Part shown: in pieces, positions 10,148 through 19,392 of the stretch
Layout of the letters: each line of letters begins with the position of its first letter
How positions within the stretch are numbered: position 1 is the stretch's first letter
NCBI GenBank assembly: GCA_965662045.1
Contig: CBFIGE010000004.1
Span: 62,001 to 126,000, forward strand
Direction of reading: 5' to 3'
Source of the DNA: UBA3478 sp965662045
GTDB taxonomy: Bacteria > Bacteroidota > Bacteroidia > Flavobacteriales > Flavobacteriaceae
Length of the DNA: 64,000 bases
Position numbers and translations under genes: made by a program
Notes under the pieces: model-generated
Told to the model about the DNA's origin: nothing
What the model saw: the letters and a program-made list of their open reading frames with translations, nothing else
Databases searched by the model: none

Positions 10148-10510
10148 ATGATGGGAGTAATTAGAGTAAATAACATTCGTCTTTATGCTTATCACGGCTG
10201 TATGGCCGAAGAAGCTATAGTGGGTAGTGATTATAGGGTAGATGTCTGTGTACATGCGAATTTGGATAAAGCTTCTGTAAGTGATAATCTCGATGACACT
10301 ATTGATTATGTTAGGCTTCGCGAAATTGTAGAAGAACAAATGAACATCAGGGCCAAGTTATTAGAGGTTGTCGCCCGACGTGTTATAGATCTCTATTTTG
10401 TTGAATTCCAAGAAATAAGTTTCGCCTCTGTTTGTATCGCAAAAATAAATCCGCCAATACAAGGAGATGTGGAAAACGTCTCCGTTACTTACGAAAAAAG
10501 TCGCTCTTAA
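10148..10510 (+). CDS. folB: Dihydroneopterin aldolase
   Basis: 120-residue FolB, a pterin aldolase/epimerase of folate synthesis that converts dihydroneopterin to 6-hydroxymethyl-dihydropterin plus glycolaldehyde. The sequence begins GVIRVNNIRLYAYHGC, followed by an acidic EE pair and a DYRVDV strand; these are the conserved T-fold landmarks. DDTIDYVRL is also typical. The length is normal. Two ATG codons (10148 and 10151) are adjacent. The promoter box ending at 10146 favours initiation at 10151 or a leaderless message. It is followed by tRNA-Cys, probably on its own promoter. Confidence 0.95.
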   Translation: MMGVIRVNNIRLYAYHGCMAEEAIVGSDYRVDVCVHANLDKASVSDNLDDTIDYVRLREIVEEQMNIRAKLLEVVARRVIDLYFVEFQEISFASVCIAKINPPIQGDVENVSVTYEKSRS

Positions 10511-10526
10511 ATCCCAAAAAATAAAT

Positions 10527-10534
10527 TAACTTTG
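10527..10534 (+). promoter_or_regulatory. Predicted -7 box for tRNA-Cys
   Basis: TAACTTTG matches TAnnTTTG. Its distance to the tRNA 5' end at 10544 (9 bp) suits a transcript that starts at or just before the mature tRNA. No clear -33 TTG at 19-bp spacing. Confidence 0.5.
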
Positions 10535-10543
10535 CAGTTCTTT

Positions 10544-10614
10544 GGCATCGTGGCCGAGTGGCTAGGCAGAGCTCTGCAAAAGCTTGTACAGCGGTTCGAA
10601 TCCGCTCGATGCCT
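10544..10614 (+). tRNA. tRNA-Cys (anticodon GCA)
   Basis: Complete cloverleaf. Acceptor GGCATCG (10544-10550) pairs with CGATGCC (10607-10613). The D-arm is GCC...GGC. The anticodon stem GAGCT/AGCTT carries loop CTGCAAA, giving anticodon GCA. The T-arm is AGCGG-TTCGAAT-CCGCT, and the discriminator is T (U), normal for Cys tRNA. CCA is not encoded. A run of about nine T follows directly and may end transcription. Confidence 0.97.
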
Positions 10615-10621
10615 CTTTTTT

Positions 10622-11296
10622 TTAAAAGATTTCTATAATTCCTCCTATAAAAGTATTTTGTTTCATTCTTTTCGGGTTTCCGTATATAGAAACGCGGCCG
10701 CCTGCCCGAACTTTAATGTCTACCTCTTCTGAAGCATTAATGATAGACTTTCCGCCAGCGTTTACGTTTATAAGGGTATATTTAGACTTCATCTCTTTTC
10801 CGTTTACGTATCCTCCAGTATTTACAACAACTTCTTGATTGACCGTTTCTCCTCCCAATGTAATATCTGAACCAGCCGAAGATCTCACCGTAAGCTGTGT
10901 AAACATCCCTTCACAAAAGATGGTTGAGCCCTCTTGAGCTTTTAAGAGAATTTCATCTTGTCTTAATTTTCCTCCAAAGGTTATTTGTGAGTTTTCATTG
11001 GCTTCCACCGCCAATAAAGAGTTAGTATAATAGACCTTAATATTTATATTATTTCTTTTGAAATAATTCTTGACTTGTAAGCGAAGCCTAAGAGCGCCCT
11101 TTTTTTGTGAAATCATGACTTCTTTACTCATATTGCCTTCGATTTCAATCTTGTTCTGGTCTGATGGAATTAGCTGAACCGTAAGTCCAGAAAACACTTT
11201 GACTTCTTCAAATTCACTCAGCATTTGAGACTCCTGTGCGGTGATATTAGAAATTTGACAAAATAAAATAGCAATAAGTAGAAGTACTTTTTTCAT
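10622..11296 (-). CDS. Head GIN domain (DUF2807) secreted protein
   Basis: 224 aa with a signal peptide (residues 1-20, ending NITAQ). The rest is the repetitive beta-strand pattern of the head-GIN/DUF2807 family: FEEVKVFSGLTVQLIPSD near the start, then short strand-turn units such as SAGSDITLGG and VNTGGYVNGKE. The family forms a small parallel beta-helix and is common in Bacteroidota; its function is not established (suggested adhesin-like or envelope-associated). The gene is 20 bp downstream of rnr on the same strand, so the pair is probably one transcript. Confidence 0.85.
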   Translation of the reverse strand: MKKVLLLIAILFCQISNITAQESQMLSEFEEVKVFSGLTVQLIPSDQNKIEIEGNMSKEVMISQKKGALRLRLQVKNYFKRNNINIKVYYTNSLLAVEANENSQITFGGKLRQDEILLKAQEGSTIFCEGMFTQLTVRSSAGSDITLGGETVNQEVVVNTGGYVNGKEMKSKYTLINVNAGGKSIINASEEVDIKVRAGGRVSIYGNPKRMKQNTFIGGIIEIF

Positions 11297-11316
11297 AGTA
11301 GTCGAGATTAGGGTTT

Positions 11317-13476
11317 TTACGTTAATTCAAATGTCAGTTGTCTCTTTAATAGGTCGGCCTCTACTACACGAATCGCAACTTCTTGTCCAATCTGATAGGT
11401 GTTAGCTGTGTGATGACCAACTAATGCATATTGCTCTGAATCGAAGTAATAAATATCGTCTAAAATACTTTTAATGCGCACAAGTCCTTCACATTTATTA
11501 TCCACAAGTTCAACATATAGCCCCCAATCAGTAACTCCGGAAATTATTCCTTCAAAAACACTGTTGACGTGCGTTTGCATATATTTTACCTGCATATATT
11601 TAATACTCTCACGTTCTGCATTGGTAGCTAAAACTTCTCGCGATGAACAGTGTTTACAGTAAGCCTCGTAGTTTGATATGTCCTTTAATTTTTGTTCTTT
11701 TAGATAAGCATATAACAAACGGTGTACCAAAACGTCAGGATATCTTCTAATAGGTGATGTAAAGTGCGTATAATAATCAAAAGCTAAACCATAATGCCCT
11801 ATGTTTTCGGTAGAATACACAGCTTTGCTCATAGATCTTATAGCTAATGTATCTACCATGTTTTGTTCTCCGCTGCCTTGAACATCACTTAGTAATTGAT
11901 TAATTGATGCTGTAGTGGTTTTTTTGTCTTTGAGATTTAATTCATGACCAAATTTTTTAATCAAATTGTTTAAAGCCATTAATTTCTCTAAATCTGGTTC
12001 GTCGTGAACTCTATATACAAATTCTTTTTTCTGCTTTCCTATAAAAGAAGCAACACGTTTGTTAGCCAAAAGCATAAACTCTTCAATTAACTTGTTTGCT
12101 TGTTTGCTTTCTTTGAAATAAACTTCTTGAGGGTTTCCATTATCATCTAATTCAAAACGAACTTCTTTTTTTTCAAACGATATAGCTCCAAGGGCTATTC
12201 TTCTGGCCCTTAACATTTTTGCCAATCTATTTAAGGTGATTATAGCATCTTTGATGTCTTGACTAATTTTATAAGATCCTGAACGGATAGAAATTTCTTC
12301 AGGAATTACCTCTGTATTGTGTTCTAAAATATACTCCGCTTCCTCATAAGCAAATCTTTCATCTGAACAAATCGCTGTCTTACCGAACCACTGCGATATT
12401 ATATTCGCTGATTCATCTATTTCAAATACGGCACTAAAAGTGTATTTATCTTCATGTGGTCTTAATGAGCAGGCTTGATTTGATAACACCTCTGGTAACA
12501 TTGGAACCACACGATCTACTAAATAAACTGATGTTCCTCGTTCAAACGCTTCTTGATCTAATAAGTTACCTTCCTTTAAGTAGTGTGTTACATCTGCGAT
12601 ATGCACACCTATTCTAAACGTGTTTTGAGTTGTTTTTTCAAAAGAAATAGCATCGTCAAAGTCTTTGGCATCTTTAGGGTCTATTGTAAAAGTAAGCGTC
12701 TCTCTAAAGTCTTGTCTGTTTCTTTTAATTTCTGATTCAGATATACTAAGATCTATTTGTTCTGCTGTAGTTTGTACATCGACAGGAAAATCGTAAGGCA
12801 AACCAAATTCTGAAAGAATGGAGTGCATCTGAACATCCTGATTAATTTCTTTTCCTAGTTTTTTTACAATTTTTGCGTAAGGTGACATTTCAGAATTTTC
12901 CCATTTAATCATCTCTATCGCTACGATTTCACCATTGTTTAAGCTGTTTTTACGCTGTTCGTTAGGAATAAAAAAATCCGTATAAACTTTACCATCTAGA
13001 GGTCTTACAAATACTGTATTGTTTTGAATCATCACAGCACCTATAAACTCGGTACGGTTTCTTTTCAGTATACGTTCCACATGTGCCTCTGTTTTATTTC
13101 CTTTGTTACGTCGCACCAAATAAAAAGAAACCTCATCTCTATTTAAGGCTGTATTAAGTTTAGATCTATGCACAAAAACATCATCTAACTCTTCACAATT
13201 AATATATCCGTTTCCACTTGAAGTTAATTCAATTTTACCTGTATAAGTTATTCTGTCCTTTTTAAGTAATTGATAGCGTCTATCTACTTTTACCAACTTC
13301 TTTTCGACACTTAATTCATCCAGTGTATTGCTCAACATTCGCTTTTTATGCTTATCACCTATTCCTAGAATGACAGCGATCTGATTTGAATTAAAGGACT
13401 TCTCAGGATACTTGTCAAAAACTTTAAGTACTAATTGAACGTACTTAAAATTTGAACTTTTTCTTTTTTTATACAC
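11317..13476 (-). CDS. rnr: Ribonuclease R (RNB-family exoribonuclease)
   Basis: 719-residue 3'-5' exoribonuclease that degrades structured RNA. The order is a winged-helix N-terminus (about 1-70), cold-shock domains, the RNB catalytic domain with the metal-binding signature DPKDAKDFDDAIS (near residue 265) and the HYGLAFDYYTHFTSPIRRYPD block, then a C-terminal S1 RNA-binding domain (EGIISGVTDWGLYVEL). The length is normal for Bacteroidota RNase R. The start at 13476 (MYKKRKSS) lies next to a very A+T-rich leader. The head-GIN gene follows 20 bp downstream. Confidence 0.96.
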   Translation of the reverse strand: MYKKRKSSNFKYVQLVLKVFDKYPEKSFNSNQIAVILGIGDKHKKRMLSNTLDELSVEKKLVKVDRRYQLLKKDRITYTGKIELTSSGNGYINCEELDDVFVHRSKLNTALNRDEVSFYLVRRNKGNKTEAHVERILKRNRTEFIGAVMIQNNTVFVRPLDGKVYTDFFIPNEQRKNSLNNGEIVAIEMIKWENSEMSPYAKIVKKLGKEINQDVQMHSILSEFGLPYDFPVDVQTTAEQIDLSISESEIKRNRQDFRETLTFTIDPKDAKDFDDAISFEKTTQNTFRIGVHIADVTHYLKEGNLLDQEAFERGTSVYLVDRVVPMLPEVLSNQACSLRPHEDKYTFSAVFEIDESANIISQWFGKTAICSDERFAYEEAEYILEHNTEVIPEEISIRSGSYKISQDIKDAIITLNRLAKMLRARRIALGAISFEKKEVRFELDDNGNPQEVYFKESKQANKLIEEFMLLANKRVASFIGKQKKEFVYRVHDEPDLEKLMALNNLIKKFGHELNLKDKKTTTASINQLLSDVQGSGEQNMVDTLAIRSMSKAVYSTENIGHYGLAFDYYTHFTSPIRRYPDVLVHRLLYAYLKEQKLKDISNYEAYCKHCSSREVLATNAERESIKYMQVKYMQTHVNSVFEGIISGVTDWGLYVELVDNKCEGLVRIKSILDDIYYFDSEQYALVGHHTANTYQIGQEVAIRVVEADLLKRQLTFELT

Positions 13477-13868
13477 TTAATAAATACTTATTAAATTTTT
13501 TAATGAATCTATATTATGATTATTATAGTTTGTTAATTTGTACAATAAGATTACTGCTATTTACTTTGCTATATGACTTATATAAATTTATAAACAGGAT
13601 GTAATTTTATAGAAACTTATAAATCAATGTTTTAAACTATTTGTAAACACGAATATTTTTAGAATCAAACACTCATTTTTTTATAAGTAAATTCAAAGTT
13701 AGTGTTAATAAGCGTACTATTAGGGTCGATTTTTTATGTATAAGTATTGACTTAAATAATTTCTAAAACGGAAAAAAAGTGAATATGAAATATTATTTCA
13801 TTTTTACAATTAAACTTATTGAAAGTTCTCGTAAATAATTAACGATTAATGAACACTTATTTTAACAT
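13477..13868. other. Very A+T-rich intergenic region between divergent rnr and rpiB
   Basis: 392 bp with no supported gene. The sequence is dominated by A/T tracts (TTATAAATT, AATTTTTTAAT and similar). On the minus strand a TAACTTTG box at 13701-13694 could start an rnr transcript with a leader of about 215 nt. No consensus promoter is clear for rpiB. I see no convincing tRNA, riboswitch or protein-coding frame. Confidence 0.6.
13694..13701 (-). promoter_or_regulatory. Possible -7 box for rnr
   Basis: Minus-strand TAACTTTG (TAnnTTTG). No matching -33 TTG at the standard spacing. Chance matches are plausible in such A+T-rich DNA. Confidence 0.3.
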
Positions 13869-14300
13869 ATGAAAATAGCTATTGGAAACGACCACGCAGG
13901 CACATTTTATAAGCAGCAAATTACAGCTGAATTAAAGGAAAATGGAATAGAAGTTTTAAATTTTGGAACCAATAATACCGAAAGTGTAGATTATCCTGAT
14001 TTTGTTCATCCGGTTGCTGCGGCCTTATCTGATAATGAAGTTGATTTTGGTATTGTGATATGTGGCAGTGGTAATGGAGTTAGTATGACCGTAAACAAGC
14101 ATGAAGCTATAAGAGGAGCGTTGTGTTGGACCAAAGAAATTGCCTATCTAGCCAGAACACATAACAATGCGAATATTCTTTGTATACCAGCCCGATTTAC
14201 ATCTGTTCATCAAGCTATGGAAATTGTAAACGTCTTTTTAAACACAGAGTTTGAAGGAGGGAGACATTTAAATAGGGTAAATAAAATTGCATGCCAATAG
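13869..14300 (+). CDS. rpiB: Ribose-5-phosphate isomerase B
   Basis: 143-residue RpiB/LacA-family isomerase interconverting ribulose-5-P and ribose-5-P (non-oxidative pentose phosphate pathway). It starts MKIAIGNDHAG with the catalytic Asp-His. The DYPDFVHPVA segment and the anion-hole motif GIVICGSGNG follow; in RpiB the cysteine of that motif is the catalytic base. The RxxN-type end (HLNRVNKI) is also present. ATG at 13869. The last 10 bp overlap the downstream acetyltransferase, indicating translational coupling. Confidence 0.95.
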   Translation: MKIAIGNDHAGTFYKQQITAELKENGIEVLNFGTNNTESVDYPDFVHPVAAALSDNEVDFGIVICGSGNGVSMTVNKHEAIRGALCWTKEIAYLARTHNNANILCIPARFTSVHQAMEIVNVFLNTEFEGGRHLNRVNKIACQ

Positions 14301-14734
14301 AAATCAAAGTAGCTCAATTTCATGAGCTATCTAATACTGAATTATATCAACTCTTACAATTAAGAACTGAAGTTTTTGTGGTTGAACAAGATTGTGTCTA
14401 TCAAGACATGGATGACAAAGATTTTGAGTCGTTACACCTCATTTTACTGTTGGATAAAAATATTGCAGCATATACACGTATTTACCAATCTTTAGAAGCA
14501 AGTCACATTGGCCGTGTGGTTGTAAAAAAGGAACACAGAAAAAATGATTTAGGTAGATTAATAATGAAAGAGAGTGTTGATTCGTGTGAGGCTGAGTATG
14601 GAAAACAAGACATTATAATTTCTGCTCAGCTTTATCTTCTGAAATTCTATTCTGATTTAGGTTTTAGTTCAGAAGGAGAAATCTATCTAGAGGACGGCAT
14701 CAAACACATACAAATGCGTTATGTGTTCTCATAA
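14291..14734 (+). CDS. GNAT N-acetyltransferase, ElaA-like
   Basis: 147 aa. The N-terminal block (LRTEVFVVEQDCVYQDMDDKD) is the signature of the ElaA/GNAT subfamily, followed by the acetyl-CoA-binding region (IGRVVVKKEHRKNDLGRLIM, with the R/Q-x-x-G/A loop as RKNDLGR). Substrate unknown. It overlaps rpiB by 10 bp (same transcript) and overlaps the convergent rnpA stop by 16 bp. Confidence 0.88.
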   Translation: MPIEIKVAQFHELSNTELYQLLQLRTEVFVVEQDCVYQDMDDKDFESLHLILLLDKNIAAYTRIYQSLEASHIGRVVVKKEHRKNDLGRLIMKESVDSCEAEYGKQDIIISAQLYLLKFYSDLGFSSEGEIYLEDGIKHIQMRYVFS

Positions 14735-15087
14735 ATAGAAGAAATTAAATTTTTGTATTTCAACTTAAGGTCTTCGGCTTTTGTCTTATTGAGATCGGCA
14801 AGAGCGATAATAGCAACATAAAGATTATACTCGTTCCGGTTTACAAATAAGTCTTGATGAGATCTGTAAAGCTCTCTTAACTGTCTTTTTATTTGGTTTC
14901 TTTTTACAGCTTGAGGAAAAAACTTTTTTGGTGTAACGAAGAGTATTTTATGGGAAGGACTACTATTTTTTCCCGTATGATAGACCATTGCTAAAGGAAA
15001 GTTTTGTTTTCGCTTACCTTTAGCAAACAGTATATCTATTTCAGTTTTACTTGATAGTATATGCTCTTTAAGGAGCTTCTGAGGCAT
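14719..15087 (-). CDS. rnpA: Ribonuclease P protein component
   Basis: RNase P protein subunit, which helps the RNA subunit mature tRNA 5' ends. It has the basic motif AVKRNQIKRQLREL (the RNR/RNxxKR signature) in the middle and the preceding LFVTPKKFFPQAV strand. The open frame extends to 15114, but the ATG at 15087 (MPQKLLKEH) gives a 122-residue protein of normal length and shortens the overlap with the upstream M1 peptidase from 47 to 20 bp. Last gene of the minus-strand run. It overlaps the elaA-like gene end to end by 16 bp. Confidence 0.92.
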   Translation of the reverse strand: MPQKLLKEHILSSKTEIDILFAKGKRKQNFPLAMVYHTGKNSSPSHKILFVTPKKFFPQAVKRNQIKRQLRELYRSHQDLFVNRNEYNLYVAIIALADLNKTKAEDLKLKYKNLISSIYENT

Positions 15088-16927
15088 TGTATTCATTGTT
15101 TGATCGGTCGACATCAGCCATTAGCATGGAAGGATCTATTACTATAGTTTGAATGTCGGATGTTTTTACAGGCATAGTAAATGTATATGAAGGGTGCGCC
15201 CAAGACCAGTCCTCAATAACAGTTCTAGTCATAGAAGGATAGGGGTTCTTTTTCTCTGCTCTAGCTTCCTGTAAAGGAATGTAATAAGATTGCATAGAAC
15301 CGTCTTTGAGAACTACAACAAGATCAATAGGCATAGGCATTAAGCCTTTGCGCTCAATAGTGATTTGGCTTGAATTAGGGTTAATACTCTTAATTCCTTT
15401 AATACTATAATCAATAATGTTTGTTGTTTGGGCAAAATCTGTTAAATACCAGTCCAAATGAAAACCAGACACACGCTCAGCGGTTCTTTTAATATCGTTA
15501 GGTGTTGGATGTGAAAATTTAAAGTCATTGTAGTAACGACGAATTGTTTTCATGAGGTTTTCTTGTCCTATTACATATCCGAGCTGGGCTAAAAAAACAG
15601 CTCCTTTGCTGTAGGCCCCAACACTATAAGCATAATTAAAATTATATCGATCTGAATGTGTAGTTAAAGGCTGCTCATTACCTGATTGCGCTAGGCGAAT
15701 GTAAGACTCATAACTTCTTTGAAATGGATTTTCTTTGTTTTGTTCCATGATTTGATTCATGCAAAGACTGCTTATAAAAGAAGTGAAACCTTCGTCCATC
15801 CAAGCGTGTTTAGATTCGTTAGTTGCTAAAATGTGCTGAAACCAGGAGTGTGCCAGTTCGTGAACCATCACTCCGACTAAACTTCCAAAACTGCGCTCTC
15901 CGGTTACTAAGGTGCCCATTGCGTATTCCATTCCACCATCTCCTCCGTGAATGACGCTGTATTGTTTGTAAGGATAGGGTCCAATGTTTTTGGAGAAAAA
16001 ACTCATAGCTTCCGCAGTTTTGGATTGTAAGTTTTTCCAATTCTCCTTTATTTCTTCTTTGTCTTTATAGAAAAAATGCAAATCTATGCCGGAGTCAGTT
16101 GTCAATATATCGTGTATATAATTAGGGTCTGCGGCCCACATAAAGTCGTGTACGTTCTCGGCAATGAAGTGCCAGTTTAGCTTTTTTGTTTTTTTGCTGT
16201 GCTTAACCTCCTTTTGAGTGTAACCATGTCCAATATCTTCAGCATTTTGTAAATATCCTGTACCTCCGACAGTATAATCTTTATCAATGGAAATTTTAAC
16301 ATCGAAATCTCCCCATACTCCATGAAATTCACGCGCTATGTAAGGTGTAGTATGCCATCCTTCATAATCAAATTCAACCATTTTTGGGTACCACTGACTC
16401 ATTGAAAGAGCAATGTCTTCAGAACTGTTTCTGCCTGAACGCCTTATTTGTAATGGCACTTGACCCTCAAAGCGAAAATCTAGAGAGGTTGTAGCATTTG
16501 GCAAAACAGGCTCGTCTAGAGTTATTTCTAAAATTGTTTCCTCTTCATGTAAAGCTACTTTTTTTCCGTTTTGAGTCATGTCATAAACATGTAGAAAGCC
16601 ACTTTCTTCTGGTGTTAAGCTGGCTATTCGACTCTTTCCCTCTTTTGTAATCATTCGACGGTCAGGATCTGCAATGTTTTGAAGCCTTGTGTCCATGTCA
16701 CTTCCTGGTTGAAAGGCGTTGTAGTAGAGGTGTAGGTATACTATTTTTAAAGTGTCTAGGGAGTTGTTCGTGTAAGTTATGTTTTGGTGTCCAATATAAT
16801 TGTAGTTTTCTACACTCATGTCCACCTCGATTTGATATTTAATTTCTTGTTGCCAGTACCCTTTGGGTTTCTGAGCAAGACAAATACTGGAAATAAAAAA
16901 GCTAAATAGTAATAGACTTGTTCTCAT
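15068..16927 (-). CDS. M1 family metallopeptidase (secreted)
   Basis: 619 aa with a signal peptide (residues 1-18, ending CLAQ). The zinc motif HELAH is near residue 355, with the third ligand Glu in the DEGFTSF block about 20 residues later. The exopeptidase motif is GGMEYA, a variant of GxMEN. This places it in peptidase family M1 (aminopeptidase N-like), acting outside the cytoplasm. It starts 3 bp after the S8 protease stop and overlaps rnpA, so it is part of a closely packed operon. Confidence 0.93.
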   Translation of the reverse strand: MRTSLLLFSFFISSICLAQKPKGYWQQEIKYQIEVDMSVENYNYIGHQNITYTNNSLDTLKIVYLHLYYNAFQPGSDMDTRLQNIADPDRRMITKEGKSRIASLTPEESGFLHVYDMTQNGKKVALHEEETILEITLDEPVLPNATTSLDFRFEGQVPLQIRRSGRNSSEDIALSMSQWYPKMVEFDYEGWHTTPYIAREFHGVWGDFDVKISIDKDYTVGGTGYLQNAEDIGHGYTQKEVKHSKKTKKLNWHFIAENVHDFMWAADPNYIHDILTTDSGIDLHFFYKDKEEIKENWKNLQSKTAEAMSFFSKNIGPYPYKQYSVIHGGDGGMEYAMGTLVTGERSFGSLVGVMVHELAHSWFQHILATNESKHAWMDEGFTSFISSLCMNQIMEQNKENPFQRSYESYIRLAQSGNEQPLTTHSDRYNFNYAYSVGAYSKGAVFLAQLGYVIGQENLMKTIRRYYNDFKFSHPTPNDIKRTAERVSGFHLDWYLTDFAQTTNIIDYSIKGIKSINPNSSQITIERKGLMPMPIDLVVVLKDGSMQSYYIPLQEARAEKKNPYPSMTRTVIEDWSWAHPSYTFTMPVKTSDIQTIVIDPSMLMADVDRSNNEYNASEAP

Positions 16928-16930
16928 AGT

Positions 16931-18544
16931 TTATTTGAGTAAAGTTTGTGTTAGACGTAAAGCGTTATAAGCGTTGATAATGCCGCCAGTTCTAGACAAG
17001 TTGCTAAAAGTTGTTTGTTCTTCTTCGCCGGGTATATTTACCTCTAAGTCAAGTAGCGTCACTGACTGCATTAATATGCGTTTTAGTTGTTTTGCTGTAA
17101 GCTCAGGATAGTATGCCTTGAGCATTGCGGCAAGACCTGATGTTATAGGAGCAGCCATTGAAGTTCCACCTTGTAACTCATAGGTGTTTCCTGGCATTGA
17201 AGAGTACACGTCATCACCTGGAGCAAATACATCAACGTGAACGTTTCCATAATTTGAAAACGAAGCCACTAAGTCTTTGTCTGCATAGCGGCTGATGGCG
17301 CCAATGCTTATAAAGTTATCAGAAATTTCTTCTTCTAAGGAGAGCTGATCACTAGGATAGTTGGCGTATTTTTCCAAGTCTAGGTTTCTTGAGTCGTTTC
17401 CTGCAGCATGAACGATTAGCACATTTTTTTCGGCTGCATATGCGATAGCTTCTCTAACCCATTCTGAGTTGGGAGAAAAGGTTTTGCCGAAACTGCAATT
17501 TACGATAGAGGCTCCATTGTCAACAGCATATCGAATGCCTAGAGCGACGTCTTTGTCGTATTCGTCACCGTTAGGAACCACCCTAACCGCCATTAACTTG
17601 GCATAAGGAGCAACTCCCCTGAACCCGGTTCCGTTATTGTTGGCGGCTAAAATTAATCCGCTTACATGCGTGCCGTGTGATTCATCTTCATCTTTGGGCA
17701 TGGGATTAGCATCTCCATAATTGCGATCAGTTATATCGTATGGGTCGTCACCGACAACGTTTCGACCGTCATGTGACAGGTTTAAAGAAATATTTGCCCT
17801 TTCATCATAAAACTTAATTCCTTCAGTTACGTCATCTAGCACGATAGGTATGTTATCCGAGTACTCAAACATTTGCAGTAAAATGGCTTTGTTTTGAGCA
17901 TTCATTGCGCTGGATGGCGTATACGTCTCTAACTCTTCCTTAGTGTAATCTTCTTTAGATAGTTCTTGTGAAACATTCTGATGTGCTTGAGAGACAAGTG
18001 TTTTAATTCTTTTGTATTGAAAAAGGTTTTCTTTGGCTTTGGAAAGCTCTGTTTCGTGTTGTTTTTTCGCTTTAGCTAAAACTTTTTCTTCTCCAAGATT
18101 TTTGGCGATCATTCTAGGATATTCAAGTTGTTCATCGTAGGAGTTTCCTAAAAAGTTATAACCTTTAGTGTCGTCAATGTATCCGTTTTGGTCGTCGTCA
18201 ATGTTGTTGTTCGCTATTTCATCATTGTTCGCCCAAAGTTGGTTTTCCAATTCTGGATGTTCTAGATCAATACCAGAGTCTAATACAGCAACTACAACAG
18301 GTTTTGGTTGTCTAGCGGGCAATATTTGCTCTGCCTTAAACAGGCTTATTCCAGGTATACTGTCTTGTTCAAGATCATATAAATGCCAGACTTTTTCTTC
18401 TTCTTCTGTGAGCTCAAGGTTTTTTTTAGCAAATGATGAGAGTGTAAAATCTAATGACTGTTTCGTTAATTTCGATGACCCGCATGATGAAAGGGTTAAC
18501 GAGATAAGAATAGACAAGGAGAGGTATTTGATAAAATGTTGCAT
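16931..18544 (-). CDS. S8 family subtilisin-like serine protease, lipoprotein
   Basis: 537 aa. The N-terminus is a lipoprotein signal with lipobox Cys21 (TLSSCGSS), so the enzyme is membrane-anchored outside the cytoplasm. The catalytic triad is visible: Asp in VAVLDSGID (about residue 88), His in ESHGTHVSG (about 290) and Ser in GGTSMAAP (about 460). An insert of roughly 200 residues, rich in charged helix, separates Asp and His; such inserts are common in this Bacteroidota S8 group. It lies between MBL (5 bp) and M1 peptidase (3 bp) in the same operon. Confidence 0.94.
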   Translation of the reverse strand: MQHFIKYLSLSILISLTLSSCGSSKLTKQSLDFTLSSFAKKNLELTEEEEKVWHLYDLEQDSIPGISLFKAEQILPARQPKPVVVAVLDSGIDLEHPELENQLWANNDEIANNNIDDDQNGYIDDTKGYNFLGNSYDEQLEYPRMIAKNLGEEKVLAKAKKQHETELSKAKENLFQYKRIKTLVSQAHQNVSQELSKEDYTKEELETYTPSSAMNAQNKAILLQMFEYSDNIPIVLDDVTEGIKFYDERANISLNLSHDGRNVVGDDPYDITDRNYGDANPMPKDEDESHGTHVSGLILAANNNGTGFRGVAPYAKLMAVRVVPNGDEYDKDVALGIRYAVDNGASIVNCSFGKTFSPNSEWVREAIAYAAEKNVLIVHAAGNDSRNLDLEKYANYPSDQLSLEEEISDNFISIGAISRYADKDLVASFSNYGNVHVDVFAPGDDVYSSMPGNTYELQGGTSMAAPITSGLAAMLKAYYPELTAKQLKRILMQSVTLLDLEVNIPGEEEQTTFSNLSRTGGIINAYNALRLTQTLLK

Positions 18545-18549
18545 GTTAT

Positions 18550-19392
18550 TTAAATTGTGTTTAGCGAAAAAGAGGCGTCGTGTCTAACACCTTTTTCTGT
18601 CTTTTTCAAGGAACACATTTGATTGTGAGCATCGTGTTCGAAAAACAAATAAAAACCTTTTTCTTCAGCTTCAGCTAAAAAGGCGTCTTTTTCTTTAAGA
18701 GTTTGTAAGGGTCTGACATCGTATCCCGCAATATATGGGAGCGGTATATGAGCTAACGTAGGTATTAAGTCGGCGGTGTATATTATCGTTCTTTCTTTGT
18801 AATGGATTTTAGGAATTAATTGTTTTTCTGTGTGTCCATCGAACACCAAATAATCGAAAGGTAAAGTGTTGCTGTTAGATTTGTCAATAAAGCTTAGTTG
18901 ACCATTTTTAGCGATGGGCTCAAAGTTTTCTTTTAAAAAAGAGGCTTTCTCTCGTGCATTTGGGCTGTGTGCCCATTCCCAGTGCTTACTGTGTGTGTGA
19001 TAAACTGCGTTTTTGAATGTGGGTTGAAAACGGTCAGGGTTGTGAGGTTTACGCTCAACAGCCCCTCCACAATGATCAAAGTGTAGGTGAGTGAGAAACA
19101 CATCGGTTATGTCGTCGGCGTGAAACCCTTTGGCCTTTAATGAGGCCTTTAATGAGTGTTCTCCCCAGCGATTGTAGTAAGAAAAAAACTTGTCGGATTG
19201 TTTTGTTCCAAGCCCAGTGTCTATTAATATGAGTTTGTCGCCACTTTCAATGAGCAGACACCTTGTTGCAAGTTCGACTTGGTTGTTGCTATCTGCAGGA
19301 TTGGTTTTTTGCCAAAGATTCTTAGGCACGATGCCGAACATTGCTCCACCATCGAGCTTGAAGAACCCTGCTTCTATCGCGTGTAGCTTCAT
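18550..19392 (-). CDS. MBL-fold metallo-hydrolase
   Basis: 280 aa, no signal peptide. The metallo-beta-lactamase motif THLHFDHCGG (HxHxDH) is near residue 100, the SGDKLILIDTGLG strand precedes it, and later ligands are in YTADLIP and FFEHD. It resembles quorum-lactonase-like MBL hydrolases (the AttM/AhlD layout with long loops), but the substrate cannot be assigned from sequence. It overlaps the upstream SulP gene by 4 bp (ATGA), implying translational coupling. Confidence 0.88.
   Translation of the reverse strand: MKLHAIEAGFFKLDGGAMFGIVPKNLWQKTNPADSNNQVELATRCLLIESGDKLILIDTGLGTKQSDKFFSYYNRWGEHSLKASLKAKGFHADDITDVFLTHLHFDHCGGAVERKPHNPDRFQPTFKNAVYHTHSKHWEWAHSPNAREKASFLKENFEPIAKNGQLSFIDKSNSNTLPFDYLVFDGHTEKQLIPKIHYKERTIIYTADLIPTLAHIPLPYIAGYDVRPLQTLKEKDAFLAEAEEKGFYLFFEHDAHNQMCSLKKTEKGVRHDASFSLNTI

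Noticed and set aside
10532..10732. 66-codon open frame across tRNA-Cys
   Set aside because: It is a shadow over the tRNA and the end of the head-GIN gene.
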